A stretch of 64,000 bases of DNA from Halobacteriales archaeon QS_9_68_17. Its GTDB lineage: Archaea > Halobacteriota > Halobacteria > Halobacteriales > Natronoarchaeaceae. Below, piece by piece: positions 18,557 through 27,171 of the stretch. The translations under genes were made by a program, and so were the position numbers. Where the stretch lies: positions 6,942 to 70,941 of the forward strand of contig PXSA01000011.1 in the NCBI GenBank assembly GCA_003023565.1, in the 5' to 3' direction. The first letter of the stretch is position 1. The number at the start of each line of letters is the position of its first letter. The notes under the pieces were generated by a model. It did no database searches. It was not told the DNA's origin and saw only the letters and a list, made by a program, of their open reading frames with translations.

Positions 18557-19507
18557 TCAGTGCTCCAGCACCGTCCCGTCCGCGCCGACTGCGACGTCCG
18601 GGTCGGCCCGTAGCACCGCCTTCAGGTTCGCGCCGGTCGGCGTGTCGACCGCCGTCCAGCGCTCGCCGTCGTACTCGTAGAGCTTTCCGCCGCCACCGAG
18701 GGTGAACCCGCCGTCGCCGTCGACCTCGACGTCCTGCAGCGTGGCGTCGCCGGTGTCCGAGGAGGTCCACTGCGAGCCGTCGTAGTGGAACACCATGCCG
18801 CCGCCGCCGGACACCCAGACGTCGTCGCGGGCGTCGGAGTCGACGCCGTAGAAGTCGACGTTGGCGTCCTGCAGGCCGACCGGTTCCCACGTCTCGCCGT
18901 CGGTCGTCTCGAACACGCGGCCGTTCATGTCGACCGCGTGGCCCGTGCGGACGTCGTGGAAGTCGATCGCCCGGATCGTGGCACCGCTCCCGGGCGTCAC
19001 GTCGTTCCACGTGCCGGTCTCGCCGTTCTCGAAGCTGTAGTAGATCTTCCCGGAGTCGCCGGCGACGTACACGTTCGCGTCGCCCGCGGACCCCTTCGCC
19101 GCCACGTCGTTGTAGTTGTTCGTGTTGTCGTTGGGCGCGGAGCGATCCTCCAGGTTGCCCGTTTCGACGTCGTACTCGCCGATCGCGCCGCTGGCACCGA
19201 CGAACCAGAGGCGCTTCCCGTCGTCGGTTGTGGCGGAGCCGTACAGGTCGCTCCCGTTGCCTGTGGGACCGCCGTCGAGGACTTTCCGCCAGCCCTCGTT
19301 ACCGCGTTCCAGGACGATCCCGCCTTCACCGACTGCGTGGTGGACGGTCGCCGTCGCGCTCACGTCGTGGAGCGTGCTCGCGGTCGGCGTCTCGACGACC
19401 GTCCAGCCCTCGTTGCTCGCCTGTACGCTCGCGGGCACAACTGCGACCGTGGCGGTTCCGCCGATGGCCTTCAGCGTCTTCCGTCGGGTGGGTGTCGAAT
19501 CGAACAT
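18557..19507 (-). CDS. Exported beta-propeller (YCF48/sialidase-like) protein
   Basis: The 316-residue protein has an N-terminal TPTRRKTLKAIGG, a Tat-like twin-arginine signal, and a hydrophobic stretch ending VVPASVQAS. About six repeats of roughly 40-45 residues follow, each with a W/F-containing strand and patterns such as GGIVLERGNEGW, SGKIYYSFENGETGTW, NGRVFETTDGETWEPVG and GGMVFHYDGSQWTSS. These resemble the BNR/YCF48 propeller blades of photosystem assembly factors and exo-sialidase-like proteins. The role is unknown. ATG 19507 was chosen to place the twin arginine 8-9 residues in; an upstream in-frame start at 19570 lacks support. Confidence 0.78.
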   Translation of the reverse strand: MFDSTPTRRKTLKAIGGTATVAVVPASVQASNEGWTVVETPTASTLHDVSATATVHHAVGEGGIVLERGNEGWRKVLDGGPTGNGSDLYGSATTDDGKRLWFVGASGAIGEYDVETGNLEDRSAPNDNTNNYNDVAAKGSAGDANVYVAGDSGKIYYSFENGETGTWNDVTPGSGATIRAIDFHDVRTGHAVDMNGRVFETTDGETWEPVGLQDANVDFYGVDSDARDDVWVSGGGGMVFHYDGSQWTSSDTGDATLQDVEVDGDGGFTLGGGGKLYEYDGERWTAVDTPTGANLKAVLRADPDVAVGADGTVLEH

Positions 19508-19792
19508 ACTGCAACTGGCATACGTCCGGGTCGGTAGTAAAGGGGGGGAGCCGTTAGCCCCAGTTAACACGTTTTACGCCGTTTCATTGCTCCTACGCTG
19601 AGTTATGTGAACCCGGCAACCTCTCCCTCGTGACGGTCGACATAGTTTATACCCGACTGTTTCGGTCCAGAAACGGTCGGCGGAGGGTGTCAGGTTTCGT
19701 ATGGCGGTTGGCGTGTGTTACCAGTCGCCACTGTCGGATCCCGTCGAACGCTCACGGCCAGATATATCTCCCCGGCGTCGGTACGTCCTCGC

Positions 19793-20116
19793 ATGGCACT
19801 CGACCGGTATCCCGATATGGACGCCACGGAAGGCGAAGTGGTCGACGCGGAAGTCGTCGTGAGCGAGGACGTCCTCGTCAAGGCGTTCGCGCTTGGCCCG
19901 GGCGCGACGCTCGACCCGCACGAGCACGGCGACTCGACGAACGTCTTCCATGTCGTCGAGGGGAGCGTTACCGTCCTACAGGACGGTGACGAGGAGGAAG
20001 TGAGCGCGCCCGGCGTCGTCCTCCATGAGCGCGGCGTCGCTCACGGCGCGCGCAACGACGGGAACGACGTCGCCGTCCTGACGGCGAGTCTCTGCCCGAT
20101 GCCAGGCGGGGGTTAG
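19793..20116 (+). CDS. Cupin-domain protein
   Basis: The 107-residue single cupin barrel has motif 1 LDPHEHGDSTNVFHVVEGSV (metal ligands His, His, Glu/Asp) and a shorter motif 2 with HERGVAHGARN. Small cupins of this kind bind a metal and often act as sugar- or phenolic-binding enzymes or regulators; no substrate can be named. A start at 19793 matches the family length. Confidence 0.85.
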   Translation: MALDRYPDMDATEGEVVDAEVVVSEDVLVKAFALGPGATLDPHEHGDSTNVFHVVEGSVTVLQDGDEEEVSAPGVVLHERGVAHGARNDGNDVAVLTASLCPMPGGG

Positions 20117-20180
20117 CCGGGCGGCCCGTCTCACCGAGGCGGAGCGCCGTCACGCCGACCCCGCCAGCGACCGCTGTCGC

Positions 20181-20366
20181 TCGACGTACGTCGACCTCGA
20201 AGTGGATCAGGTCGCCGACGCACTTCTCGGAGAGCGTCGTCACCTCGCGGGTCCGCGGAACCACGACTCCGGCGAAGGTCTCCGGCCCGACGCGGATGCG
20301 ACGGCCCTCGCCGGTGCGCTCTCTCGAAAGCAACGCTCCGGTCCGCTCGATGACTCCGGTGTACGT
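20181..20366 (-). pseudogene. Riboflavin synthase remnant with internal deletion
   Basis: The minus strand reads YTGVIERTGALLSRERTGEG at the position where riboflavin synthase begins M(Y/F)TGIVE. The expected ATG is ACG (20364-20366). After about 35 residues the frame jumps directly to VPRTREVTTLSEKCVGDLIH and FEVDV, which is the end of the second lumazine-binding domain. About 130 residues between the two ends are missing, all without frame loss. Start-codon loss and the deletion indicate a dead gene. Confidence 0.6.
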
Positions 20367-20433
20367 CGTCGCTCCGACCGACTCGGCGGACCGGGTTTTT
20401 CCCAAACGTGTTTTGGGTAACGATACCGTTACG

Positions 20434-21288
20434 CTACTCCTCGCGCCGAGCGAGACCGGCGATGTGGGCCGCCTGTTCGGTGATGATCGCCTCCGTACCC
20501 AGTTCGACGGCGTTCTCGCTCCCCGGCAGACAGAACACCGGGACGCCCTCGATGACGCCGGCGGTCGCACGCGTCGCGACGACCTTCGTCCCGATCTCGT
20601 CGTACGAGAGCAGGCGGAACAGTTCGCCGAACCCGGGGAGCTCCTTGTCGAACAGACGCTTCGCCGCCTCGATCGTCACGTCGTCGGGCGTGACGCCGGT
20701 TCCGCCCGTGGTGATCACGACGTCGACGTCCTCCCGGCCGACGAGGTTGTCCAGCGTGCCCTCGATCCGGTCGTACTCGTCGGGGATGAGTTCCCGCGTC
20801 ACCACCTCGTCGTCACCCTCCTCCATCACCGCCGTGATGGTGTCGCCGGCGGGGTCGTCCGAGAGCGTCCGCGACGACGAGACGGTGACGACCGCTACCC
20901 CGAGGTTGTCGAGGTCGTGGGCGTGGTGGCGGTCGCGGTCGTGCGAGTGGCCGCCGTGGTCGTCGTGAGCGCGTTCGTCGCGGCCGCCGTTGTCGTCGTC
21001 ACCGTCACCGCCGCCGTCGTTGCCGCCGTGGCGGTCGCTTTCGGCGTGCTTCTCTCTCCCTGCTTCGCCCGCGGGACCGCCGTGGTCCCGCTCCGACTCG
21101 GGCGCGTCCCCGTCGGCCGACGAGTCGGACCCTCCCCGCTCAGTCGACCGTTCCGTCTCCGCACCGTCGTCCCCCTCTCTCTCCGCGTTTGACGCCGGTT
21201 CGTCCGTCGATCCCGTCTCCGCTTCCTCCTCGTCGTCCTCCTCGTCCTCTAACCCCCGTCGCGTGTCACGTGACTGGAAATCGACCAT
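20434..21288 (-). CDS. moaB: Molybdenum cofactor protein MoaB/Mog with long acidic His-rich N-terminal extension
   Basis: The C-terminal 155 residues are a MoaB/Mog domain (LGVAVVTVSSSRTLSDDPAG; TTGGTGVTPDDVT; LPGSENAVELG) that adenylylates molybdopterin. Residues 1-125 form an acidic, disordered extension with seven histidines between residues 108 and 124 (HDDHGGHSHDRDRHHAHD), a likely metal-binding patch. The ATG at 21288 gives MVDFQSRDTRR, recognisable from haloarchaeal MoaB. The gene diverges from an oxidoreductase with 94 bp between starts. It works with the moeA genes at 56.7-59.9 kb. Confidence 0.9.
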   Translation of the reverse strand: MVDFQSRDTRRGLEDEEDDEEEAETGSTDEPASNAEREGDDGAETERSTERGGSDSSADGDAPESERDHGGPAGEAGREKHAESDRHGGNDGGGDGDDDNGGRDERAHDDHGGHSHDRDRHHAHDLDNLGVAVVTVSSSRTLSDDPAGDTITAVMEEGDDEVVTRELIPDEYDRIEGTLDNLVGREDVDVVITTGGTGVTPDDVTIEAAKRLFDKELPGFGELFRLLSYDEIGTKVVATRATAGVIEGVPVFCLPGSENAVELGTEAIITEQAAHIAGLARREE

Positions 21289-21382
21289 ACCCGTACCCTT
21301 CTGCGGGCGGCCACAAAAGTGTCTCCCGGAACTGTGGGTAGTCTTTCGTCGTCTTTTTGCCCGGCGTCGCCCAGGGACGCCC

Positions 21383-22423
21383 ATGCAAGCGGTCACGTTC
21401 ACCGACCACGGCGATACGGACGTCATCGAGTACGGCGACTTCCCGGACCCGGACCCGGCCGCGGACGAGGTGCTCGTCGACGTGAAGGCGGGCGCGCTGA
21501 ACCACCTCGACGTGTGGACGCGCCGCGGCCTCCCGCACATCGACCTCGAAATGCCCCACGTCCCCGGCAGCGACGCCGCCGGCGTGGTCGAGGACGTCGG
21601 CGAGGACGTCTCCCGCTTCGAACCGGGCGACCGCGTCGCGCTGATCGCGGGCAGGTACTGCGGCGAGTGCGAGTACTGCCGTGACGGTGACGTGGCGCTG
21701 TGTGTCCGGTTCAACATCATCGGCGAGCACACTCGCGGCGTTCACAGCGAGTACGCCGCCGTTCCCGAACAGAACCTCGTCCCCGTCCCCGAGGGGGTCG
21801 ACTGGGAGACGGCCGCGGCCGCGCCGCTCGTCTTCCAGACCGCGTGGCGGATGCTGATCTCCCGCGGCGACGTGTCGCCGGGCGAGGACGTGCTCGTCCT
21901 CGGCGCGAGCGGCGGCGTCGGTCACGCCGCGGTCCGGATCGCTGACCACGCCGGCGCGACGGTGTACGCCACCGGCAGCAGCGACGAGAAACTGGAGTAC
22001 GCCCGCGAGTGCGGGGCCGACCACGTGGTCGACTACGAGGCGGAGGACTTCGCGAGCGAGATCCGGGAGATGACCGACAAGCGCGGGGTCGACGTTGTCG
22101 TCGACCACGTCGGCGCGGCGACATGGACCGACTCGCTCGCCTCGCTCGCGAAGGACGGCCGCCTGCTCACCTGCGGCGCGACCACCGGACCGAACCCCGA
22201 GACGGACATCAACCGCATCTTCTGGAACCAGTTGAAGGTCATCGGCTCGACGATGGCGACGCCCGGCGAGTGTGACGACGTCCTCGAACTCGTCTGGGAC
22301 GGCACTTTCGAGCCGCGGATCCGCGAGGTCCTCCCCATGAGCGAGACCGCTCGTGCACACGAGATGTTAGAGAACCGTGAGGGCTTTGGCAAAGTAGTCG
22401 TTAGACCCGACAGTGAGCTCTGA
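21383..22423 (+). CDS. Zinc-type medium-chain dehydrogenase/quinone oxidoreductase
   Basis: The 346-residue MDR protein has the GroES-like domain with ALNHLDVWTRRGLP, the substrate-side GSDAAGVVEDVG and a structural zinc loop with cysteines in GRYCGECEYCRDGDVALC. The nucleotide-binding GASGGVGHAAV (about 175-185) follows. It probably oxidises alcohols or reduces quinones/enones with NAD(P)H. ATG at 21383 gives the family start MQAVTFTDHG. The next gene starts 11 nt before its stop. Confidence 0.92.
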   Translation: MQAVTFTDHGDTDVIEYGDFPDPDPAADEVLVDVKAGALNHLDVWTRRGLPHIDLEMPHVPGSDAAGVVEDVGEDVSRFEPGDRVALIAGRYCGECEYCRDGDVALCVRFNIIGEHTRGVHSEYAAVPEQNLVPVPEGVDWETAAAAPLVFQTAWRMLISRGDVSPGEDVLVLGASGGVGHAAVRIADHAGATVYATGSSDEKLEYARECGADHVVDYEAEDFASEIREMTDKRGVDVVVDHVGAATWTDSLASLAKDGRLLTCGATTGPNPETDINRIFWNQLKVIGSTMATPGECDDVLELVWDGTFEPRIREVLPMSETARAHEMLENREGFGKVVVRPDSEL

Positions 22424-22703
22424 CGACGCGAGCGGTTACGTTCACGACCCCGAGGGTGGCGTCGAAGCGGACACCGCGACCGACGCCGACTCCGACGACG
22501 GCTTCGACTGGCGAGGCTGGACGCTGGTCGGCGTCATCGTCGTCTCGTTTCTGGTCGTCCCGGCCATCGTACTGGTCCGCCCGCCGGTGTTGCCGTGGCG
22601 CGTCGCGCTGCTCGTGTTCCCGCTCCTCCCGGCGTTCCTGCTCGGCGGGACGGCGGTCTGGGCGGCGGTCGCGGGCGGTGAAAAAAGGGACGGCGACCGT
22701 TAA
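22413..22703 (+). CDS. Small two-helix membrane protein
   Basis: GTG at 22413 overlaps the end of the dehydrogenase gene by 11 nt, so translation is probably coupled. The 96-residue protein has an acidic N terminus and two membrane helices (about 37-55 and 63-87). Function unknown. Its stop and the stop of the convergent gene share the palindromic TTAA at 22700-22703. Confidence 0.72.
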   Translation: MSSDDASGYVHDPEGGVEADTATDADSDDGFDWRGWTLVGVIVVSFLVVPAIVLVRPPVLPWRVALLVFPLLPAFLLGGTAVWAAVAGGEKRDGDR

Positions 22704-24727
22704 CCGCGGATACTGCCGGCGGTTCCGTTCGTCTCGTTCGTTTCGTCCGTCTCGTTACCGTCGAACGACTCGACCGTCACTTCGGCGTCGTCGATGACCG
22801 GCCCGCTGTCGCCGACGTATGCGCCGTCTTCCTCACCGCTCGTCGTGAGGAAGTCGTACGTCTCGTTGTCGTTCGTGTCGAGGTGAGCCATCGCGACGAG
22901 CGTCTGGTCCTCCTTTAGGGACGTCTGATGGGTCTCCAGTCCGGGGACGTCGTACAACTGTACCGACACGCTGTCGTGCTCGCCGTGTTCGAGGTACTCG
23001 GACGCGCCGATGACGCTCCCGAAGACGTCGCCGTCGAGGAGCGTAGCGTCGTGGATCACCACGAACCCGCCCTCCGAGAGGTTCGCTGACGCGACGCCGA
23101 CCACCTCGCCGCTCGTCGTCTGGTCGTTGAACTCGACGGACGCCGTGGCGGCAGCCTCCGTCTCGTTGTCGGTGACGTTCGTCTCGTTGTCGGTGACGTT
23201 ATCCGTGACGTTCGTCTCGTTCGTGACGTCGTCCTCCATCGCTTCCACGGTCACGGAGGCGTCGTCGACGACCGGCTGACCGGTCTCGTCGACGTACGGC
23301 CCGTCTTCAGCGCCGTCGGTAGCGACGAAGTCGTACGTCCCGTTGTGGTTCGTGTCGAGGTGCGGCATCGCGATGAGCGTCTGGTTCTCCGTCAGTTCCG
23401 ACGCGGCGAAGTCCGCGCCGGAGACGTCGAACAGCTCCACGCTGACGTTCTCGTGTTCGCCCCGTTCGAGGTACTCGGAGACGCCGATGACGCTCCCGAT
23501 GACGTTACCCTCGAGCAGGCTCGCGTCGTGGATCGCCACGAACGTGCCGTCGCTACTGTTCACGGCGTCGACGACCACCGTCGATCCGTTCGAGGTCTGG
23601 TTCTCGAAGCTGACGTTCGCGGTCGGCGCTTCCGTCTCGTTGTCCTCGGGCTGCTCGGTGACGTTGAACTGCTGGACCTCGCCGTAGTCACGGGTGAGCA
23701 CGCTTAGGAAGTACGTACCCTCCTCGTCGGCGCTGACATCGAGCGAGACGTTCGTCTCCTCGCCGGCGTCCAGCGTGACGTCCTCCTGAGCGACGACGGT
23801 GCCGTTCAGGCGCGCGGTGACGTTCTGCGTGTCGTTCTCCTCTCCGCCGTTCGTGACCGTCGCGTTGACGGTCACGTTCTCGTCGACCGGCGCGTCCGCG
23901 GGCGCGGAGAGGTTCGTCACGTCGAACGAGGCGTTCCGCTCGGTGAGCGTTATCCGTGCGACCTCGCCGCTGTCCTCGGTGAAGACGCCGTGGACATAGG
24001 TCCCGGCCTCCATCCCGGTCGTGTTGACGTTGAACTCGACGGTCCGCTCGTCTTCCTCCTCGAAGGAGAGGTGGCGACGTTCGGCGACGTCGCCGGCGAC
24101 GCGGAGTTCGACGGCCCCGGCGTTGCGGTCGTCAGGTGCCTCGATGTCGGCCGTCACCGTGACCGTGTCGTTGACCGGCGCGCTGTCGACGGCGCGGAGG
24201 TTACTCACCTCGAAGCCCTCCTCCTCGGTCTCCTCTCCGGTGTCGTTCTCCGCTTTTTCGGTCTCGTTTTCCTCCCCCGCGACGCCCTCGCCGCTACCCC
24301 GGACGGTCACCTCGGCCTCGTCGGTGACGGTGTCACCGTCCTCGGTTTCGTAGCGTCGGTCGACCGAGGGGTCGAGCGCCTGGTCGCCGTCGGTGTCCTC
24401 GTGGAGCACGGCGACGACCGTCGCGTCGCTATCGAGCGACTGGTCGGTCTGGACCCTGACGTCGTGGTCCTGCTCGGCGATGTACTCCGAGGTGCCGATC
24501 ACCGGACCGTCCGCCGACCCCTCGTGGAGCGCGACGAAGCCACCGCCCTCAGGGGGGGTCACCGAGGCCAGAGTGACCTCCTCCCCGTTCGTGTTCTGGT
24601 CGTCGATCGATACGTCCGGCTCGCCCTGGTCCTGCTGTGTGCCCGCGGCGGCGGTCGCAATGCCGCCGGCTGTCACCAGTAGAAGGGCGACGAAAACGGC
24701 ACTGGATCCGTTTGCTTGTAACTTCAT
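22700..24727 (-). CDS. Secreted surface protein with three DUF7282 domains and two CARDB-like domains
   Basis: The 675-residue protein has a signal peptide (AVFVALLLVTAGGIATAAAG) and no obvious C-terminal anchor. DUF7282 repeats, marked by GGFVALHEGS / GTFVAIHDAS / GGFVVIHDAT and later GTSEYI / GVSEYL / GASEYL, occupy about residues 38-145, 370-490 and 525-650. Two CARDB-like immunoglobulin folds (about 170-255 and 260-355) lie between the first and second. Linkers are full of N-x-T/S sequons (NETNVTDNVTDNETNVTDN), so heavy N-glycosylation is likely. It is probably a cell-surface or adhesive protein. Confidence 0.85.
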   Translation of the reverse strand: MKLQANGSSAVFVALLLVTAGGIATAAAGTQQDQGEPDVSIDDQNTNGEEVTLASVTPPEGGGFVALHEGSADGPVIGTSEYIAEQDHDVRVQTDQSLDSDATVVAVLHEDTDGDQALDPSVDRRYETEDGDTVTDEAEVTVRGSGEGVAGEENETEKAENDTGEETEEEGFEVSNLRAVDSAPVNDTVTVTADIEAPDDRNAGAVELRVAGDVAERRHLSFEEEDERTVEFNVNTTGMEAGTYVHGVFTEDSGEVARITLTERNASFDVTNLSAPADAPVDENVTVNATVTNGGEENDTQNVTARLNGTVVAQEDVTLDAGEETNVSLDVSADEEGTYFLSVLTRDYGEVQQFNVTEQPEDNETEAPTANVSFENQTSNGSTVVVDAVNSSDGTFVAIHDASLLEGNVIGSVIGVSEYLERGEHENVSVELFDVSGADFAASELTENQTLIAMPHLDTNHNGTYDFVATDGAEDGPYVDETGQPVVDDASVTVEAMEDDVTNETNVTDNVTDNETNVTDNETEAAATASVEFNDQTTSGEVVGVASANLSEGGFVVIHDATLLDGDVFGSVIGASEYLEHGEHDSVSVQLYDVPGLETHQTSLKEDQTLVAMAHLDTNDNETYDFLTTSGEEDGAYVGDSGPVIDDAEVTVESFDGNETDETNETNGTAGSIRG

Positions 24728-24793
24728 CCAAGCTTCGAAAGCACGACGCAGACAATAAACGCGGAAGAACGTTTAGACCCGAACTCTGGTAGA

Positions 24794-24819
24794 AACGCTG
24801 TCATAACCCTGACAGCGTT
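24794..24819. repeat. Perfect 10-bp inverted repeat upstream of the DUF7282 gene
   Basis: AACGCTGTCA-TAACCC-TGACAGCGTT, arms 10/10 identical with a 6-nt loop, lies 67-92 bp upstream of the start at 24727. The position suits an upstream operator better than a terminator, as no gene ends here. It is the strongest palindrome in an otherwise empty 350-bp stretch. Confidence 0.6.
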
Positions 24820-25089
24820 CCGATCGGTTGGCGAGTCGCCGTTCCGAGGCCGTTTTCGTTCTATCGAAAGGGACGCGAAACCGGGAGCGACGGGCCTCGT
24901 ACTGCCGTAACACGCTGTTACCCATCGGCGCTATCGCCACGTCGGCCGGTCTCCACGCACGGACCTATCGGGACGAGAGACCGCGAAACGGCGCGCACGG
25001 GGACCGCCGGATCCGCGGAAGTAATCATCGGTAAGCGGACCGATCCGACGGTATCGCTACCGGACGGTCGTCGTCGGCAACCGGCAGGC
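24820..25089. other. Gene-free stretch
   Basis: No coding sequence or RNA gene is recognised between the inverted repeat and the pseudogene at 25.1 kb. Confidence 0.4.
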
Positions 25090-25378
25090 CGCGCCGGTCC
25101 GGCGAGGATGGACCGGGCGGGCGACTGGTCCCGGTCGGGGGCCTCGTCGACGTAGAACTGGACCGTGCGCTTGACGCGCCAGGCTTCGAAACAGGTCAGC
25201 GTCAGCGCGTCCTCTTCGACCTGTTTCAGGACCGCGAGGGCCTACTACGGAGGAGACCGCTTTCCTCCGCGGCTTCGAGTTCGCGAAGCATGGCGTCGTG
25301 GAGGACCCACTGTTCCGACCGCGTCGGTTCGAGCGCTTCCGCATCCGAGTCCGTCGTGGGGCTCGTGACCGCGCCCAT
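25090..25378 (-). pseudogene. Frameshifted small haloarchaeal protein (DUF7853-like)
   Basis: ATG at 25378 starts MGAVTSPTTDSDAEALEPTR and SEQWVLHDAMLRELEAAEES. After the frame change near 25255 the adjacent frame continues with ALAVLKQVEEDALTLTCFEA, WRVKRTVQFYVDEAPDRD. The joined order (helix with WVLHDAMLRELE, then a carboxyl helix pair ending YVDEAPDRD) matches a small haloarchaeal family of unknown function. The original stop is not certain. Confidence 0.55.
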
Positions 25379-25552
25379 CGATAGGGTCCGGGCCGATATC
25401 AACCCCGGCGCTGGTCCGGGTCCGTTCCGCTCGATTCCGGGCCGGTTTCGCACCGTTCACGGGGTAACGCGCGCCGTTAGTCGACAGCGGGCGCTGTTGC
25501 AGAACGACGGGAAACCGTTTCGAAACGGGAAAACGAGCGACCGGATACCGGC

Positions 25553-26107
25553 TCACTCGACGTCCCGGCGCATCGCGATCTCGAACCACGGGCAGAGCCG
25601 GAGCTGCCGGTACCACTGCGGGTTGCGGTGGAGGCGCTCGTACGGCACCCACATCAGCCCGGCGACCTCCTCCCCGTTCGGGTCGAGCGTCGTGTCCGAG
25701 AGAGTGAGCTGGAGGACGGCACAGACCTCGTGTTCGACGCCGGCGTTCTCGTAGTAGCGCTCGTACTCGAACCGGTCGGTGAGGCGCAGGTCGTCGTACT
25801 GGTCGGGCGAGATGCCGAGTTCCTCTCCGAGGCGCTCGCGGGTGGCTTCCTCCTGGGTCTGGCCCTCGACGGGGTGGGACGCGACGGTCCCGTCCCAGTG
25901 GGTGTCCCAGAGGCGCTTGTCCGGACTACGCTGGGCGAGGAGGATCCGGTCGTCCTCGTCGAAGACGAGCGCGGTAAACGCGCGGTGACGGATCCCGTCG
26001 CCCGTGTGCGCGTCGAGTCGGTTGACCAACTCCCGTTCGTTGTCGTCCGCGTCGACCGCGATGACGTCCTGCATCGCGTTCTCGTGGACCTCCTCGTCGG
26101 TACTCAT
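25553..26107 (-). CDS. idi: Isopentenyl-diphosphate delta-isomerase, type I (Nudix fold)
   Basis: The 184-residue protein has the Nudix-like fold of type I IPP isomerase. Visible are LLAQRSPDKRLWDTHWDGTV, where the active-site Cys of bacterial enzymes is Thr/Ser-like, SHPVEGQTQEEATRERLGEE (metal-binding Nudix helix with His and Glu ligands) and EHEVCAVLQ. It interconverts IPP and DMAPP for archaeal isoprenoid lipid synthesis. The replaced cysteine leaves a Nudix hydrolase alternative open. Confidence 0.82.
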   Translation of the reverse strand: MSTDEEVHENAMQDVIAVDADDNERELVNRLDAHTGDGIRHRAFTALVFDEDDRILLAQRSPDKRLWDTHWDGTVASHPVEGQTQEEATRERLGEELGISPDQYDDLRLTDRFEYERYYENAGVEHEVCAVLQLTLSDTTLDPNGEEVAGLMWVPYERLHRNPQWYRQLRLCPWFEIAMRRDVE

Positions 26108-26146
26108 GACTCAGGCATCGGCGGGGGAGGTCAAACAGTCTTCGGA

Positions 26147-27079
26147 TCAGTCCGGGTCCGGTTCGTAGGGGTCGCCGACTCTGAGCTTCAGCCGGCGGTG
26201 TTCGGTCGTCGCGTGTAGCGATTCCGCCGAGATCATCTCGCCGTCGAGGCTGTAGTTGACGGGGTCGTCGGCCTCGGTCGTGATCCGGAGTTCGGGCGTC
26301 CGCCGCTGGACGATGTCCACTGCGTCGCTCCCGAACAACCGCTGTCCGACGGCCTCCTCCATCAGGCCGAGGGTCGGCTCCTCCTCGACGATCGTCACCT
26401 CGAACAGCCCGTCCTCCGCGTTCGCCTGCGTCCGGCCGCTCTCGTCCGGCGGTCGCCGGCAGTTGCCGACCATGACGATCAGCGCCTTACCGCTCCACGG
26501 TGCCGCTATCTCGTCGCTCGTCTCGACGTGGATCGAAACCCCGTCGAACTCGGCCATCGTCCGGAGCGTGCTCACGACGTACGCGGTGACGCCCAGACGC
26601 TCTTTCAGGTCGTCGGACGTGTTCGCGCTCGCGTCGGCGGTGAGACCGCCCACGCAGGAGTTCAGAAACGGCTCGTCGTTCGCTCGCCCGAGGTCGACCA
26701 CCCGTTCCTCGCCCGTTTCGGCCACCTCGAACGCCGCCGCGATGCTGTTCACCCCGATGTTCCCGGCGAAGTTGTTCCCCGTTCCCGCCGGCACGGCGCA
26801 GAACGTCACGTCCTCGAAACCGTCGGCCCGGTCGATGCCGCGGACGACTTCGTTCAGCGTGCCGTCGCCGCCCGCCGCGGCGATCACGTCCGCCCCCTCG
26901 TCGGCCGCCGCGGCGGCGAGGTCGACGGCGTCACCCGGTTGCTCGGACACACGGACGTCGAACCCGTGGGCGGCGGCCCTGTTTCTGACCTCGGGGCCGT
27001 GGTCGGCGCTCCCGCTGTTCGGGTTCAACACGAGCACGCGCTCTTCGTCCTCTCGGTCGCCCGCTGGCGTGTCGATCAC
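26147..27079 (-). CDS. Diacylglycerol kinase/YegS-family lipid kinase
   Basis: The 310-residue protein has VLNPNSGSADHGPEVRN at the start and AAAGGDGTLNEVVRGI (GGDGT nucleotide-binding loop), then VPAGTGNNFAGNIG. These are signatures of the DAGK catalytic domain. The C-terminal beta-domain includes NYSLDGEMIS. It phosphorylates a lipid alcohol, probably an archaeol-type or sphingosine-like lipid. GTG at 27079 puts the LNPNSG motif about 16 residues from the start, as usual; an in-frame GTG at 27166 would overlap the divergent promoter. Confidence 0.87.
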   Translation of the reverse strand: MIDTPAGDREDEERVLVLNPNSGSADHGPEVRNRAAAHGFDVRVSEQPGDAVDLAAAAADEGADVIAAAGGDGTLNEVVRGIDRADGFEDVTFCAVPAGTGNNFAGNIGVNSIAAAFEVAETGEERVVDLGRANDEPFLNSCVGGLTADASANTSDDLKERLGVTAYVVSTLRTMAEFDGVSIHVETSDEIAAPWSGKALIVMVGNCRRPPDESGRTQANAEDGLFEVTIVEEEPTLGLMEEAVGQRLFGSDAVDIVQRRTPELRITTEADDPVNYSLDGEMISAESLHATTEHRRLKLRVGDPYEPDPD

Positions 27080-27171
27080 TGAAATCCCCTGTGAGACGAC
27101 GGGTCGGAGAAGCAAAGGTGGCCCGGTACCCGGTGGACCGGTTATAAGGAGCGTCCCGTCGTACACCTATC

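Noticed and set aside
18258-18680. A 140-codon plus-strand frame in the gap before the beta-propeller gene.
   Set aside because: It has no recognisable domain, ends inside the antisense of the propeller gene, and has poor coding character.
23150-23230. Repeated GTCTCGTTGTCGGTGACGTT units, looking like a repeat array or CRISPR.
   Set aside because: They are in-frame codon repeats encoding NETNVTDN glycosylation linkers of the surface protein; there are no spacers.
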